Positions 47,031-59,995 of a stretch of 64,000 nt of DNA are shown here, in pieces. The notes below the pieces were generated by a model that was not told the DNA's origin, made no database searches, and was given only the letters and a program-made list of their open reading frames with translations. The stretch is taken from the NCBI RefSeq assembly GCF_012273895.1, contig NC_052121.1, forward strand, positions 186,001-250,000, read 5' to 3'. Source of the DNA: Zerene cesonia (Eukaryota; Arthropoda; Insecta; Lepidoptera; Pieridae). Numbering within the stretch: position 1 is the first letter of the stretch; every line of letters starts with the position of its first letter. The position numbers and the translations under genes were made by a program.

Positions 47031-47207
47031 CTAGCTGCGCCCCGCGGTTTCACCGGAATATCGTGGAACTTGCCTATATGTTATTCCAGTTGAGCAGCTG
47101 TCTACGTACCAAATTTCATTGCAATCGGTTGAGTAGTTTTTGCGTGAAAGAGTAACAAACACACACACAAATCCTTATCAATTTTCGCATTTATATATTA
47201 GTAGAAT
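47031..47207 (-). mobile_element. Helitron-like element (Lep1-type), inverted, hairpin lost
   Basis: CTAGCTGCGCCCCGCGGTTT opens the copy, but the CCCGCGTAAGTCCGTATC segment is deleted so the 3' hairpin arm is gone. It ends CATTTATATATTAGTAGAAT. Confidence 0.75.
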
Positions 47208-47710
47208 TTAAGTCGGACGCGTTAGCTTCTGAGCTGACTGTGCTTTCCAAAGGAAAAAAAATCAAAATGTTTCTATATAATAATTATCTTTATTCTTAGT
47301 TTGATTTTATCATACATTTTATTGAGTCTTAAATCGAACCCTCATCCCCAAGTTGTAATACAACATAAACGAGTATATTTAACAAATATCTTCCATTTCC
47401 AAGAGGTTCGTTAATTAGCAAATCTGATACTGGAACATAACAAATAAGGTAATGAATGTCTTAACATTTCTGAACAACGAGGGACAACAAAGGCACTACG
47501 GGGAGGCTTTGTTCCCCGCCATATTTGCGCGATACGTCGAACAATGCGTGCGTTATATATGCGCTATATTTATTTATCGAAGGAATGTTTAATTAATCAA
47601 CTATAAGCGATAATCTTTCGTTGGTGTCCGATTTCTTGGTAAGCTCTTAGTTCCGCGATAATTCATTGTTTATTCATTGTTGTACACTATTTATATTAAC
47701 TAATTTTTAT

Positions 47711-47824
47711 ATTTTTTATGTTAGAGCGAGAAACCGAGTTAGTGGTTCGCCTCATGGAAAGCGATCACCACCGCCCATACACATGTGCAGAGATCGGCCG
47801 TCTGTGATTGCCGCTTTTAAAGGT
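47711..47824 (-). mobile_element. SINE-like element, 3' fragment, inverted
   Basis: GTTAGTGGTTCGCCTCATGG then GCGATCACCACCGCCCATAC is the inverted hairpin block. The fragment stops soon after the CCGCTTTTAAAGG segment. Confidence 0.6.
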
Positions 47825-50327
47825 TGTTGACAGACATAAAATGATATAATGGGAAGAGTTAAGAAAAGGATACGAGCCCACTACATATTACACGCCTTCT
47901 AAGGAATTACTAATAAGTTTCTTGTTGTTCTTGTTGAAAGACCAGCTTGAGTAGGTTCCACAACCGGTGAGCCAGGCCGAGACTATCACAGCTTATAATC
48001 ATTGTTATTAACATTACTAAGCATGTATTTCCATAATCCTTTATGAAGCGAAAGGCTCGCTAAACGTTGTCTCTACAAACCGTAGTACCCTCGAGAGCCC
48101 ATACGATTACCGGAGCCACAAAGGCCGGATATTGCGCTTTTGCATGTGGATACGAAATTACGTTTTACAGCGTATAGTTTCTGAGATTAAACTGTGTTAA
48201 GTCGAGATATACGAACTAAAGAAAATATTGTACAAATGTAAAATGCCTTAATTATCGTTACTATAATGTAACAGTAATGAGAATTGAAAATGTCGCGAAT
48301 TAGACTGTTTTTTTTTTTTAATTATTATCTGTAATATCAGCGAGAACGTTAAAATCAAATTAGCTTCCTCTGTACCCGAGCGGCTAAATAAAAAATACTT
48401 TTTAATGGTTTCTTAATAGTTTATATGAAGAGTAATCAACACCAGCCTTTATGTAAATAATTACTTTCTATAAAAAAGGTCACTGACGACCCTGGACGGA
48501 GTATTTCTCCTCCTTTCTATATTCTCCTAAAATAGGACGAAATGACAACAATGTCCTATATATATATAAACGTTTACGAATTTAAACATAGTTATCAAAA
48601 AACAAAACCAAAAAGAAATAAAAATACAGTCGAATTTAGAAACTCCTCTGTTTATGGGAACATCGGTTATATATGTAAGTATGACACAATTACAAGACAA
48701 CTTTATGGTAACTTTGACATTTTCGGAATGGAATACGTAATAAATCTTTTTGTTTCTTGACGAATTCATTCGATATTAAATCATAACTTAAGTGGGCCGT
48801 TCCCAAAATACACGATCACAATATTTTTTAAAGAGAGTCAATTATTACGTAACGGTTATCACTGTGATTTAACTGTGACATATCAATACCATTTAAGCTA
48901 TACTATTGTTTTACTGAAACAACATTTGTTCAGAAGTTGGTAAGCTACCATAATAAATAAGTCATAGTCAGAAAGTAAGTGAAGATATTTTAATTAATAC
49001 AAAAAATATATATCATGCAGAACTGTTGAAAAACACATATTATTATAAAACGATAAAATATAAATAAAGTCGTGTTTAACATAAGGTTGAAAACATAACG
49101 TGACATCAAAAATCACAGTGAATTTGAGGTAACAATTAACATTCCGAAATCACTAGCCTTACAAAACCTAAAGGTCCTCTCTTATCGCCCACACGATCTG
49201 AAACTCCACCGACTCCATCTCTATTAATTTGAAAACATAACAACGGCCTACGCTTTTTCCTCTCAAAAGATGAGATAGAATAATCACGGTGAATTATAAA
49301 TGGACAGATAATAAGGTAACCTTTGAACCTTACCATCACCGGAGGGTCTTTAGCCGAACAAACGAACAAAAATATATCATAATTAATTCGCTAGAATGAG
49401 TGTTATATTCGAAGGAGTATGTAAATAATGTTTAAGAAACATCATTACAATTATGTCAGTGCAGAGATATTTCTAATGACTTTTGGCATTTTATAGAAAA
49501 TATAACTGAGGCTGCGGATTCCTAAAAAGTTATGACTGAAGAATCTTTCATGTCTCACCCATTTATTTTTATTTAAAGACAAAACAATCGGCACATTATA
49601 TGCTGGTATTTACAATATCACTTTTATTTAATTTCGTATATATCATATAACATCTACTGTAAATTATTATGACCGTCGCGTTATTCATCTCTCTGATGAC
49701 AGTTTTAAAATTTAATTGTAGGAAATAAACGTCTAAATTGTTAGATATTAAAAAAAACCTAAATTTTACAAATCACACCAATATTAATATATCATAAACT
49801 ATAATTATCCAACCTCACGATAGCTTTTCAAATAACCTCTAAACTTGAAATAAGTTTATAATCTGCATTACAGGGAATAAAACCGTCGCCAACGGAATTA
49901 CCATTAAAATCGAGTCGTGATACGGTTCCCGAGAAGTGCAGAACTTTCTGGAACGGAATGTAGTTCAGATCCAATCTGCGGCAACTAATTGAGGGCCATC
50001 GATATGCAAATACGGCTTGCTGAAGTTTGTTTCACCCAGATATTTATGTGGAGTTTTTACCTACGTAGCCATTCTGCAATAAATTATCATTATTCAAATG
50101 AAATCAGAGCTGAGGCGTTATGCATCAGGTTTCCTGAGTGGCATGTCTTTTTGGCACAGGCAGCCACACAAGATTGTTAAGTTAAGGTATTAATTTTATT
50201 CATTAATTTTTCGTTTTTCTTATTTATTGTCTGCTATTGTTTTCTAGTATGATCTGTTGTGTATGTAAACATAAATAGGTAATTTTATTTATTTCTTTTT
50301 TTTTGTTTAGACCTCCTTAGATAAAAC
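47825..50327. other. non-coding, AT-rich
   Basis: Open frames on opposite strands overlap exactly at 48527..48769 and show no family resemblance. No further repeat was recognised. Confidence 0.4.
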
Positions 50328-50600
50328 CTCCAAATAGTCAGAACTAGACCGAATTTTCATGGAACCACGAGACGTAAAGTTTTCAAATAAAAAAACAATA
50401 ATCAAAACCGATTCACCCACTATAAAGTTATCTTTCGTTGCAGCCTTTTAGAACGTCCACTGTTGGACTTAGGCCTCCCCCAAAGATTTCCAAAAACGAC
50501 CGATCACCAGCGGCCTGAGTCCAGCGGCTCCCTGCCACTTTTATCAATTATCAGTTAACAAATAAAAAAATCCAGTCGAATTGAGAACTACCTCCTTGCT
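50328..50600 (+). repeat. dispersed repeat, CACCCAG family, split by an insertion
   Basis: CAAATAGTCAGAACTAGACC to ACCGATTCACCCACTATAAA forms the left part. AACAAATAAAAAAATCCAGT to CGAATTGAGAACTACCTCC continues it at 50558. The family is normally continuous here, and about 115 bp of unrelated repeat lies between. Confidence 0.65.
50433..50547 (+). mobile_element. insertion nested in the 50328 repeat
   Basis: The inserted sequence includes AGAACGTCCACTGTTGGACT followed by TAGGCCTCCCCCAAAGATTT, a signature I know as a very common lepidopteran interspersed repeat. TTATC lies on both sides (50428..50432 and 50548..50552) and may be the target-site duplication. Confidence 0.6.
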
Positions 50601-51489
50601 TAAAATATGCGTCAGGCTTCATCGTGCATTTAGAATTTAGTTATACAAGAAGTTAAGCTCTACACGTATGTAGCTTCGCATTGTCAAGGAGTGCTATGCT
50701 TTGTTAAACACGTCTAAAGTTTGCTTCTTTGTATAACCTGACCTAGTGTTACTATGACATTGTACTGAGATAAATTAGGGGTTTTCGTCATATTCGGTTA
50801 CATTGAATGAATAAGATTAAATGTTGAAAATAAGAGTAATAAACAAGAATAAACCGCATTAAATATTATATTTTTATTACTAAAAACGTAACCTTTTTAT
50901 ATATCTCAAATTATTAAGTACACCTTTGCCCCATATCGTTACTGAACATCATTTTGCTTACTTATACTTTAAAAACGATAACTTGTTGTAACCAAGTGAA
51001 ATAAACTGCTTTAGCCAATTATTTATTTAAAACTTTGGCAAATAAAAAGTAACTTTATTGGTTACATTATATATAGATATTATTTCCACATATTCTCAAG
51101 CTGTTTTGTGGAAAGTTGGAAACCGCTATAATATATGTTTAACTAAGCCTGGAACAGACTAGTTTGAAACAGTATTTATGAGTAAACCCGATAGCTTAAA
51201 TAGGATATGCCTATTTACATATCATGCTCCCAAAATATATTATATCGCTGTATGTATAAAATAATATTGTTTTCATCAGTCGACGTTAAGAAAACTGATA
51301 AATTTCAAATGAAATAATTCAATATCAATTAAAATCTAAGTGTCGTGATATATTATCATGAAGCGGGTTTTTAATGCTTTAAAACTATAACAGCAGTAAC
51401 AGGTATATTTTAATATAAATTCTATTTTTTATATTAAATCTCACTTTATAAATTGACTACGAATGTGAATCATTCGAATTTTTACCGTT
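50601..51489. other. non-coding, AT-rich
   Basis: No gene or repeat was recognised. Confidence 0.45.
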
Positions 51490-51656
51490 CCCGATCCCGT
51501 TTTCGTTTCCTTTTCTCACCCTCGCCAGTCCATTCCTTTTTTCAATCGTCAACCACTTCCTTATCCCTTTCCCCTTAAGAGCATTTGCAGTTGCTCTACC
51601 TTCTGCGAATGTTCATGGGCAGTAGTCTTCGCTTACCATCAGGCGAACCTGAGCTG
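51490..51656 (+). mobile_element. SINE-like element, 3' part, left member of a tail-to-tail pair
   Basis: It starts in the C+T-rich middle (CCGATCCCGTTTTCGTTTCC) and ends at AGGCGAACCTGAGCTGTGG without an A tail. A second copy of the family lies 17 bp away in opposite orientation. Confidence 0.7.
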
Positions 51657-51673
51657 TGGTAAAAGTAGTGTAG

Positions 51674-51801
51674 GTAAGCGAACCCACCCGCATGCCGCTT
51701 CTTGCCCGCTTTTCCAAGCCTCTGGCTACACCACTCACCGTACGAAACAATAGCATGCTACTATTTCACACCGGTCGTGCCGTGCGTGATCGACTCCCAC
51801 A
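51674..51801 (-). mobile_element. SINE-like element, right member of a tail-to-tail pair
   Basis: It reads inverted: TAAGCGAACCCACC, then TTGCCCGCTTTTCC, CACCGTACGAAACAATAGCA and the head end GATCGACTCCCACATT. Much of the middle is missing. Confidence 0.65.
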
Positions 51802-52319
51802 TTAAAACCTACTTACGCTCACCTCTCCTAATCGACTAATTTATCAAGTAAACAATTTATTTTATTACTTGCCAATTATTCAATATTTCAATATAGACTA
51901 TATAACTTACCAATAATTCAATATAGACTACAAAACTTGATGCTGCGCAGCATTTACTAGGAAAATAAAAAAACTTGGGCAATTTTCGATGGTTATACAA
52001 AAGTTTTGTGAAGATGTAATCATGGCTTCGAAGGTTCCTTTGAAAAGTTTCGTGAAATATTTTGGTTAAGTAATGGTGCCTCAGTTGTGGAGGAAAATAT
52101 TGCTATTAGAGAGCAAATAAGCAAACATCTTGTATTGACGTTTAAATATGAAAAACCTAGTATAGTTTACAGCTGTTATGACAGATTTAATTTATTTTTA
52201 CAAGGCAAATAAACCGCACGTCTTTGGTGTTGTTGCGGATGGGTGAACACTATGAGATTAATTTCTGAAATCGAATTTTTTAAATAAAAATATTACACAT
52301 AACATTTTTACACTTTTAA
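51802..52319. other. non-coding with small direct repeats
   Basis: TTCAATATAGACTA occurs twice between about 51888 and 51931. Otherwise nothing seen. Confidence 0.45.
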
Positions 52320-52476
52320 TCGACTTCCAAACGAAGGAGGATATAAATTCGACTATACTTTCTTAGTCGCCTCGTAACTTTTTACTGGAAGAATCAATTT
52401 TGATAATTCTTTGTTTATTTGATAGCTGGTCCCATTAAAATTTGGTCTAGTTCTGACTATTTGAAGGGCGGTTTAG
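52320..52476 (-). repeat. dispersed repeat, CACCCAG family, inverted
   Basis: GGAGGATATAAATTCGACTA, CGTAACTTTTTACTGGAAGA and TTTGGTCTAGTTCTGACTAT are the reverse complement of the family order at 15470 and 50328. Confidence 0.6.
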
Positions 52477-52582
52477 TTTGTGAAAAGTTATTATAACCAT
52501 CGAATGAAAAAATATAATATATAATAGCCAATTTTTTGCATAATCAAAATATAGAAGAAAGTTGTGTCAGATAAACTAATTA

Positions 52583-52741
52583 TAACTCAAGAGTGACTGA
52601 ACCGATATAAGAAGATCCGAGAAAGCACATTGGATAGTTTTTATCCCGGAAATTCCACGGAAATGGCAGCTATGTGGGGAATACTCTGGGTCTGTCTTTT
52701 TTTTCTTCAAGTCTCGGGCAGGTTCGCGGGCGAAAAATTAG
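52583..52741 (+). mobile_element. short interspersed element 3' part
   Basis: CTGAACCGATATAAGAAGAT, TTTTATCCCGGAAATTCCAC and GGTTCGCGGGCGAAAAATTA. It belongs with the plus-strand forms of the families ending in CTAGTT, with the terminus changed to TTAGTT. Confidence 0.45.
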
Positions 52742-53395
52742 TTAAAATTTGTCCAAAAAGATTAATTTCAAAAGGATCTAAATCAATAGTGAGTTATATA
52801 AATGTTATTTAGTTAAATATCATAAAATAGTTGATTAAACCATCATGTCAACTCCACACGAATATTTCCATAACAAAGTAACAACAATCATTGCCGACAT
52901 ATTTTCAATTTCAGAGAATTATTCTTGATAAATTTTCGGAAATGTTTCAAACACTCGGTTTAAAAACAGTTCCCCGAAAATAATGGAAAGCGTTTTGTAA
53001 CAATCATCACGCGACCTTTCATTAAATTAAATGGAACGGCAAAGCAAGCGAGTGGGCGATGCACTCATATATTGCATTTCCAATAATTCCTGAATTATAC
53101 GAATGGTATGCTCTTCTTTGATTATTAAATTCATATTCTATTTTTAATATTTTATCAATTTATTAATAGGTACTCAATTAGCAAAGATACAAATAATGTT
53201 TGACTGAATAAAAATAAGTTTAGTCAATCAGGATGTCCGATCAAAATTATGTTTTGATTTCTTGTCTCTTCGTATTGTATGTCATTTATTTCGCTTTCAA
53301 ATCTTATTTATATGACCTCTGGTAGCTGTAGCAGACAATACCCTGCCCTAAGTTCTGGCCTAGTTATGTATCAACAAGATAGATTTTTCTATCAA

Positions 53396-53600
53396 ACTAG
53401 CTCTCCGCCCGCGGCTTCGCCCGCGTAGTTGAACGAAATTCCCATGGAATAAAATGTTTCAACGCGATGAAAAGTAGCCTATATCTCTCTCTAACCTCCT
53501 TACTATCCAGACACAAAAATTATATGACAAAATCCCTCCATTTTGATGTGAAAGAAAGACAAATAAGCACACTGTCACAAACATAGTTAGTAAGGATCCC
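53396..53600 (-). mobile_element. short interspersed element, inverted
   Basis: ACTAGCTCTCCGCCCGCGGC then TTCGCCCGCGTAGTTG and AGTAGCCTATATCTCTCTCT. It is related to the copies at 24698 and 38334 by its terminus, but the body differs. Confidence 0.55.
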
Positions 53601-56530
53601 ACATACATGCAGCATTATAATATTTAGGCACGAGAGAACATAAGACAAAGCTATTTTCGCATTTTTTATACGAACGTGGGAGTAAGATTTATTCCCAAAG
53701 TATTCCCGTTTCTTCAGAAATGTTTCGCTCTCATTTAAAGAAAGCCTTTCTTATCTTGTTGGTTTCGATAGTCTATTAAATGAACGTACAATACAACATT
53801 ATGGTCACGTCCAAGAAATAACGTTTAGGCTCATATATCTCCAATTAACCCTGATGATTCTTGGCATCCTGCCACACATGGGAACTACAAGATACGTGCC
53901 TAATTTTGCCCTCTTTTATTGCTTCAAGCTTAGCTATACCTTAGTTTCTATGAATAGAAGTTAATTATATATCATCTTTTGATTTAGGTATATATCGGTA
54001 TAGGACAAGGGACTTCTTGTTTAATTCTTTGAATAAACATCTCAGTAATTAATGTATAGAAAATCAGTTGATTTATAGATAACATAAAGAAGTAAAGTTT
54101 TTTACATTCGTGTGTTTGTGATATTTTGGGGATCAACTGTGAGTTTTAAGGGCTACATTTTATTTTTTTGTTATCCTCAGCAAGCCGTAAAGAGCCGGGA
54201 CTACTAACTGTGACAATTCTTTTTAAATTTGTTGATTTTCTGGTTAATCTATTTATTAGAAATATCAAATGAAACATGTATATTACTACTGATATATGTG
54301 GTCCTGTTTTATAACATTCAGCCGAACCCCAAATCAAGCAGATGTCGATTCAGAGTAATTTTTTAATTAATGGTACTAAGTATACGATATATTATCAATT
54401 CACAGACAAATAGGAACAGCAATTGATGTGTGAGAAATGTGTGGAATATTTAAGTTAAAACGTTAATTCTCTTGCTCATATCGGGAGGTATTTCTCTGAG
54501 TTGTAAAGTTGTTGTGTCGATTTGTCAGAGTATAAACGCGGCGTCTCAATTATACTGTATGTATGTACGTAAGTTCTCGCCAACTTCGGAACTTGTGAAG
54601 TGGCGATATGTTTCACATGTTGTGTATTCAGGCTTTTCGTGTATATTTCGTTGTTGATTTTATAGTACAACAAAGTAAAATGTCTCATAAGAGACATTTT
54701 ACTTTGTTGCATGAGTTTTTGTTATAAAGGTCAAATGACGCTCGGTATTGTTTAAAAATAATGTATAGTATATACAATATGTCTAAAATAATTAATATAA
54801 ATCATTTAGAAAATAAATCGTAATTTGTGTATAATTGCTATAATTCTTGTATGTAACTTTTTTGTCTTTTTTTTTAATTTATACGTTAATGCCTCCTTTT
54901 ATTTTGAACTATTTGAGATATTGAGGATTTTGCTTAAATTGATCATTACCGAAAAAATATATCCTTAATTCATAAAAAATACGAGAAGCGTTATAACTTT
55001 GAGTGTAGATTGAATGATATGATTTTAGAAATCAATTTAAAATGTAATTGGATAATTGGTGGATATGTTTTTTGCCTCAGAACATATGAAAAGAATTATT
55101 TTTTTACATTACTCTTACTTATTCCAAACGGCAGTCCTTACCACTTCGGAACATGTAACGAGTAAACAGAATAACAATTGTAATGTTGTATACAATTTCC
55201 CAACAAAAACATAGTTGGTGAAATAAAAATTGTCGTTATGGACTGTCAACGGTTCACGAAAAGGGAATTTCAGAGAAGTTGTTTTGTCACATCATCTTAT
55301 AATATTCAAATGTAAATATTTTTTATAATTTCAGATTAAAGCACCGGCTGTCAATTCCGTCTATCTTACGAATTTAACTATATTAAAAGATGCCACTTAC
55401 ACACACCTTATAATGGAGAATGCCTTAACGCATACACAGGGAATCGGAAAAGATCCGTTAACAGTTATCTATCGACTAAACTTCACTCTGTTCCGTCAAA
55501 CTGCATTTCTGTAGGTACATGTACGTGTTAGAATTCATCCGCAATACTGTACGGAGGGGTACCAAAATCGCCTAATTTCTTACTGTAGGCTATTATACCC
55601 TCGGGGTAGACTTAAATCATTTTTGAGTATATGTCTCATCAACTTGACAGTTCACGTGGCGACAATGACCTGAATATCGTACCTTTAATCCGAAGCCAAA
55701 TAAGCTAATTATTTCCATAAAGAATAAGATATAAGAGCGCCTATGAAATCCTCTTAACTCCTATATAAACTGTTGAAATAAAAAATTGTTACCAAAACGA
55801 TCGTTAGAAACGTTTACCGCAGCGTTCAAGTCGAATGGATACCGTAAAAATTTATTGTTATAAGCAGGCTTTTCGAAATCACTATCGTTTATTGATGTTA
55901 TTAACTATTTGATATTTTATTTACTCTATTGCTTGTTAGCAAGATCTGATTATTTGCTTCGTTCGTGTTTATTCAATTTATTAGTCGAAGGTGGATGAAA
56001 ATCCTAAGGCCTTAAGACTCCTAACCTTATATTTTTCCCGGAACAATCTTGAAATCCATAATCAATAACGAATGTGATAAGAAAACAACATACAACCAAA
56101 TCTCCTTTCTGCCTTGCATGTTCAATCATCTGAAAATGATATGAAAATAAATGTATCCCATTCATACGAGTCTCACGCGTTGTATTTCTGTTTTTTAATC
56201 CACAACATCATATATCAAACACGACATTTGTTGTGATTTATTTCGATTATATCGTAACGGGTTGTGTTCCGCTGATCACGTATACATTTCTTTGAGTGTG
56301 GACCACGACCGCGGTTTTGCTCTGTCTTTTTAAATCGGTAGGTGTTATTTTCGTATCGAAAAAGGGATCATTGAGAAGTCTACTCGACTGACTGGCCAAT
56401 AAGAGCCTGATGACTCGTGAAAAGTTGTATAAAAGGTGATTCTTAAATATACTTACATAATATACTCAGCAAATATTCAACCAATAGATGTATAACAACT
56501 TTTGTGTTACATACAATTTGACAGAAATTT
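53601..56530. other. non-coding, AT-rich; holds the 19-bp hairpin
   Basis: No gene was recognised. The perfect hairpin at 54668..54709 is the only structural feature. Confidence 0.45.
54668..54709. repeat. perfect 19-bp hairpin with 4-nt loop
   Basis: The left arm CAACAAAGTAAAATGTCTC and the right arm GAGACATTTTACTTTGTTG pair without mismatch around ATAA. The flanks do not extend the pairing. Confidence 0.95.
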
Positions 56531-56712
56531 AGCAGCATGCTACTATGTTCCGTGTGGTGTGAGGGGAGCCGGAGCCTTCACCTTTCCCTCGCTCTTCCTA
56601 GTCCTTTCTTTATTCCCGTTGTTAATGCGACACTATGTTTTATCTCAAATAAGGTGCATGCATTTGGAGCGGCCCTACCTCTGCAAGTGTTCATCGGGCG
56701 AGCTACCAGCTC
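56531..56712 (+). mobile_element. SINE-like element, partial
   Basis: AGCAGCATGCTACTATGTTC, GGAGCCGGAGCC and the CCTACCTCTGCAAGTGTTCA block identify it. The 3' end is degenerate (CGGGCGAGCTACCAGCTCG) and runs into the inverted repeats at 56712. Confidence 0.65.
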
Positions 56713-56788
56713 GATCGCTATACATAATATTTCGCATATTAGGTATAGCGATCGTATACTAAATACCTAATAATACCTAATATGCGAA
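56712..56788. repeat. two overlapping perfect inverted repeats
   Basis: CGATCGCTATAC (56712..56723) pairs with GTATAGCGATCG (56743..56754). TTCGCATATTAGGTAT (56731..56746) pairs with ATACCTAATATGCGAA (56773..56788). The arms overlap at 56743..56746, so the two hairpins exclude each other. This sits at the decayed end of a SINE-like copy. Confidence 0.9.
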
Positions 56789-58634
56789 TAAACAGTTCTA
56801 TGAGAAACCTTAATTGAATACAGTGTTATGATATCCGTAATGCTATTTGCATATAATGTTATTAGCATGCTAGTGTTGCATTGGCTATACATGTATATTT
56901 TAAATCCAATAATGGACGTAATTACAGACAATTAATTAAATCTCTGTTTACAGAATTGGCACGTATTGGACGCATTTCTACCATACTTTAATCACAAATT
57001 AAATTAAAAATAATGTTACTTTATATTCGTTTTCTATAATGGCATTTTTGTGTAGTATTACTAATTTCTATATATATATTTTGCAATTGAATATCTTCAT
57101 GGTATTCATAAGCAAAATTGATCTATAAGATGATATTCCTTGGTAGTCGCTCTTTCGATTCTCAATACGAGGTTTATGGAATTCTTTACCCTGGAAATCT
57201 CACGGGATGAAAACTGATGTGGGAGGAATCCAGGTCAAGTCACCAGGCCGTATTTCATGAACCGTGAAAGTGAGACAGTTGATATTTTTCGACGTGATGT
57301 ATGTCGTAGGTATAAGAACAAAAAATAAAAAAACAAGTTAATAAATGTTTGCAGTTACATTTTAGCTTATTTGTTTAGAAATTTCGTTTCCGACTTGACT
57401 AATGTTTTTATGTAAACCAAAAAATTTTTAAACTTTTCGATAATTGTCGCAACACTAACTTCAAGTAATACAAGCTTTAATATTAACATTACAATTATTT
57501 AACTGGAAGCCACTACAATATTTTGCCGATTCATTCACAATTTAGCAATAAGCGCCTACTGGATGCTTTGATATCTTGATAATCGATTTATTTCCAACTC
57601 TTTCATGTTTTATATTAATAAACGCCCTCAAAGGGCAAGATTGCGGCATATTTTGTTTCTATTTTCTCCTATTTTACGGATTAAATTGCGAGGATCTAAA
57701 ATGCTTTGTAACATGGCCAGCTGAATCGTAATCTATTATTTTCTTTGAGTACGATTACACGACAACGATTATGAAATTCTCGAAAATTTTTCCAAAATTT
57801 CGTAATAACTTCACGTTCAACTTTAAGAACGTTTGTCGTGTGAGTTTGTGTGTATAAATGCATTATTATTACGACTTCGGCTTAAGGCAAAAAAGGTTAT
57901 AAGCTAAAAAGGTTATGAGCTTAATAAATGACAACGTTATTGAAACTCTTTGGTATTGGCAGTTAAAACATATTGACTTTTTAAATAAATAAAACGGAAG
58001 TCCGCCTACATACAAAGCAGTACACCTAAAAGCCACAACAACAACACCAAAAGTCGAATGAGCAATAGCTACATTACGTGAGGTATGTTAAAAAAACACT
58101 AAATTATTTTAAAAATCAACGATTAACATACTTTTTACATAAATATTTTTCTAAAATCTTCCAAATTTGTATGTCCCTATTCAATTTAGTTCACGTATTT
58201 TTTGGCTATCACCAAATTACTGGCTTAACGTACAAAACGTTAACAACAAATAAACAAGAGATTTTTTACAATTATTCGGACATGGCCACCGCGATAGCAT
58301 AATTACCATTAATTTAATCCTAATTGAATTTATGACGTGACGCAAAACACGCCACTTTACTGTTTCTCATTACGATTTAATTAATTTCGTTTATTAACAC
58401 CAAGTAATTATTAAATCTTCGAAATGTTTGATACAATGTGATAATTATATTAAGTATTGTTTTATCCCCCGGCATCACCCGTAGTATGTTATTTCTTTAG
58501 GCAAGATCTTCTCAACCAAACCTTCCTCAAGCCTGAAAAACGTTAAAAACATCAGCCAAATTGGTGGAGCCGCTCTCGAGTTTTACGTAACCCATATGGC
58601 GATTCCAAAAGTCCAATATTACATTTATACACGT
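56789..58634. other. non-coding, AT-rich
   Basis: A short tandem-like AAAAGGTTAT pair occurs near 57890..57920. Nothing else recognised. Confidence 0.4.
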
Positions 58635-58800
58635 ACTAGCTGTTGCCCGCAGCCTCGACCGTGCGGTCTTAATAACTTTCGAGGGTACAATCTTTCATCC
58701 CACATTTTATCCTCGTACGGGCAGAATTTATTAGAATCCTCTCCTAGCGGATGTCCACGTCATAACACCTATCTGCATGCCAAATTTCAGCTCAGCATCA
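58635..58800 (-). mobile_element. short interspersed element, inverted
   Basis: ACTAGCTGTTGCCCGCAGCC, then CTATCTGCATGCCAAATTTC and AGCTCAGCATCAACG. The order matches the 3' part of elements such as those of the RTE kind, but no coding sequence remains. Confidence 0.5.
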
Positions 58801-59848
58801 ACGCATAGCCCTAACCACTGGACGGTTAGGTTACGGATTTTTCCTCACTGAGGACACGTGAAATGTGCGAAATTTTCATGTACCGAAAACCTTCGTTCCG
58901 CTGATTCCAATAACCGCAATGCTTATTTCCCGAAGGACAAATAACATTGTCACGAATATACTGATGCTATCAATTGCGTAGATTTATTACATAAAGCGCA
59001 AGCTCTGTTATTACTGTAAACATCTAAATATATCTCGATATATAATAATTTATCTCTATTTTCTTCGATCACGGCATCACGCATGAGCGGCTGAAGCGAT
59101 TTCGCTAATTATTAGCTTCTTTCTCGCATTTGCTGTAATTGTCAGGGGAAGGATTTTAAACAAGGAAAGCTCGAGATTTTTCGACAAAAATAAAATAAAA
59201 ATAAATGAAACTTTATGGCTATGTGCTGTTTTAAAATCACGTTTTACATTTTATTTTACGTAATATGTATTTTATCATAATTACGATGCCAAAGAATCCT
59301 GTGTCCTGCCCTGTGAATGTTCTGTGATTCTGAAGTTACTCCTAATTATTTGAGTATTGTGGCCGTGTGTGGTTTATCGACTAAGACTAACTTCCTGTTT
59401 ACTAAATATTGTGTTAGAAAATAAAATATAATATAAAGTGTTCTGGCTCGTTGCAACAGGAAATAACACATCATTCTTATGATTCTGGAGAAATTGTACA
59501 TCATCATTTGATTAGCTGCTTCCTTGTTATTTATTAGCTATATTGTGTCTGCAGAAAACAGGAAAATGGTATTTACCGTAACGCATTACCTATGACTTTT
59601 TCCCATTTCTTTCCCTATAGGCAAATATCGTTTCACATCTATGTACATTTCATTTTTTTAACGTAATATTGCGATTATATATCTATTTACGGTTCCCTGA
59701 GGGACGACGAACCGAAGTAGTCTACTTCAATGCATTGGAATTGGAGACATTTTAATATGCTGTTAGGATCACTGCCTTATTATTATTTTTTTGTTTTTTT
59801 TTTTTTCGCCATCCCTCTTAGTTGACATTTATGCGCACAAAACGTTAA

Positions 59849-59995
59849 CAGTCATCTTTCATCAACCTTACTGCAAAGGAATGAAACGCCCTGCCCGAAT
59901 CCGTCTTCCCCGAGGAATACAATTTAAAATTATTCAAGGCAAGAGTGAATATGCTCTACCTACAGGCATGCCCTTCCTACTGACACTCTGCATCT
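59849..59995 (+). pseudogene. non-LTR retrotransposon relic, reverse-transcriptase C-terminus
   Basis: In the frame of 59888 the DNA reads SFINLTAKE, a stop where the family has Trp (TGA for TGG at 59882), then NALPESVFPEEYNLKLFKAR and VNMLYLQACPSY. This is the same C-terminal motif as the relic at 29235 but better preserved past the FK. It is a short, dead, 5'-truncated copy. Confidence 0.7.

Noticed and set aside
48527..48769. Mirror-image open frames on both strands
   Set aside because: Overlap of two frames with low-complexity AT-rich translation and no domain; likely chance.
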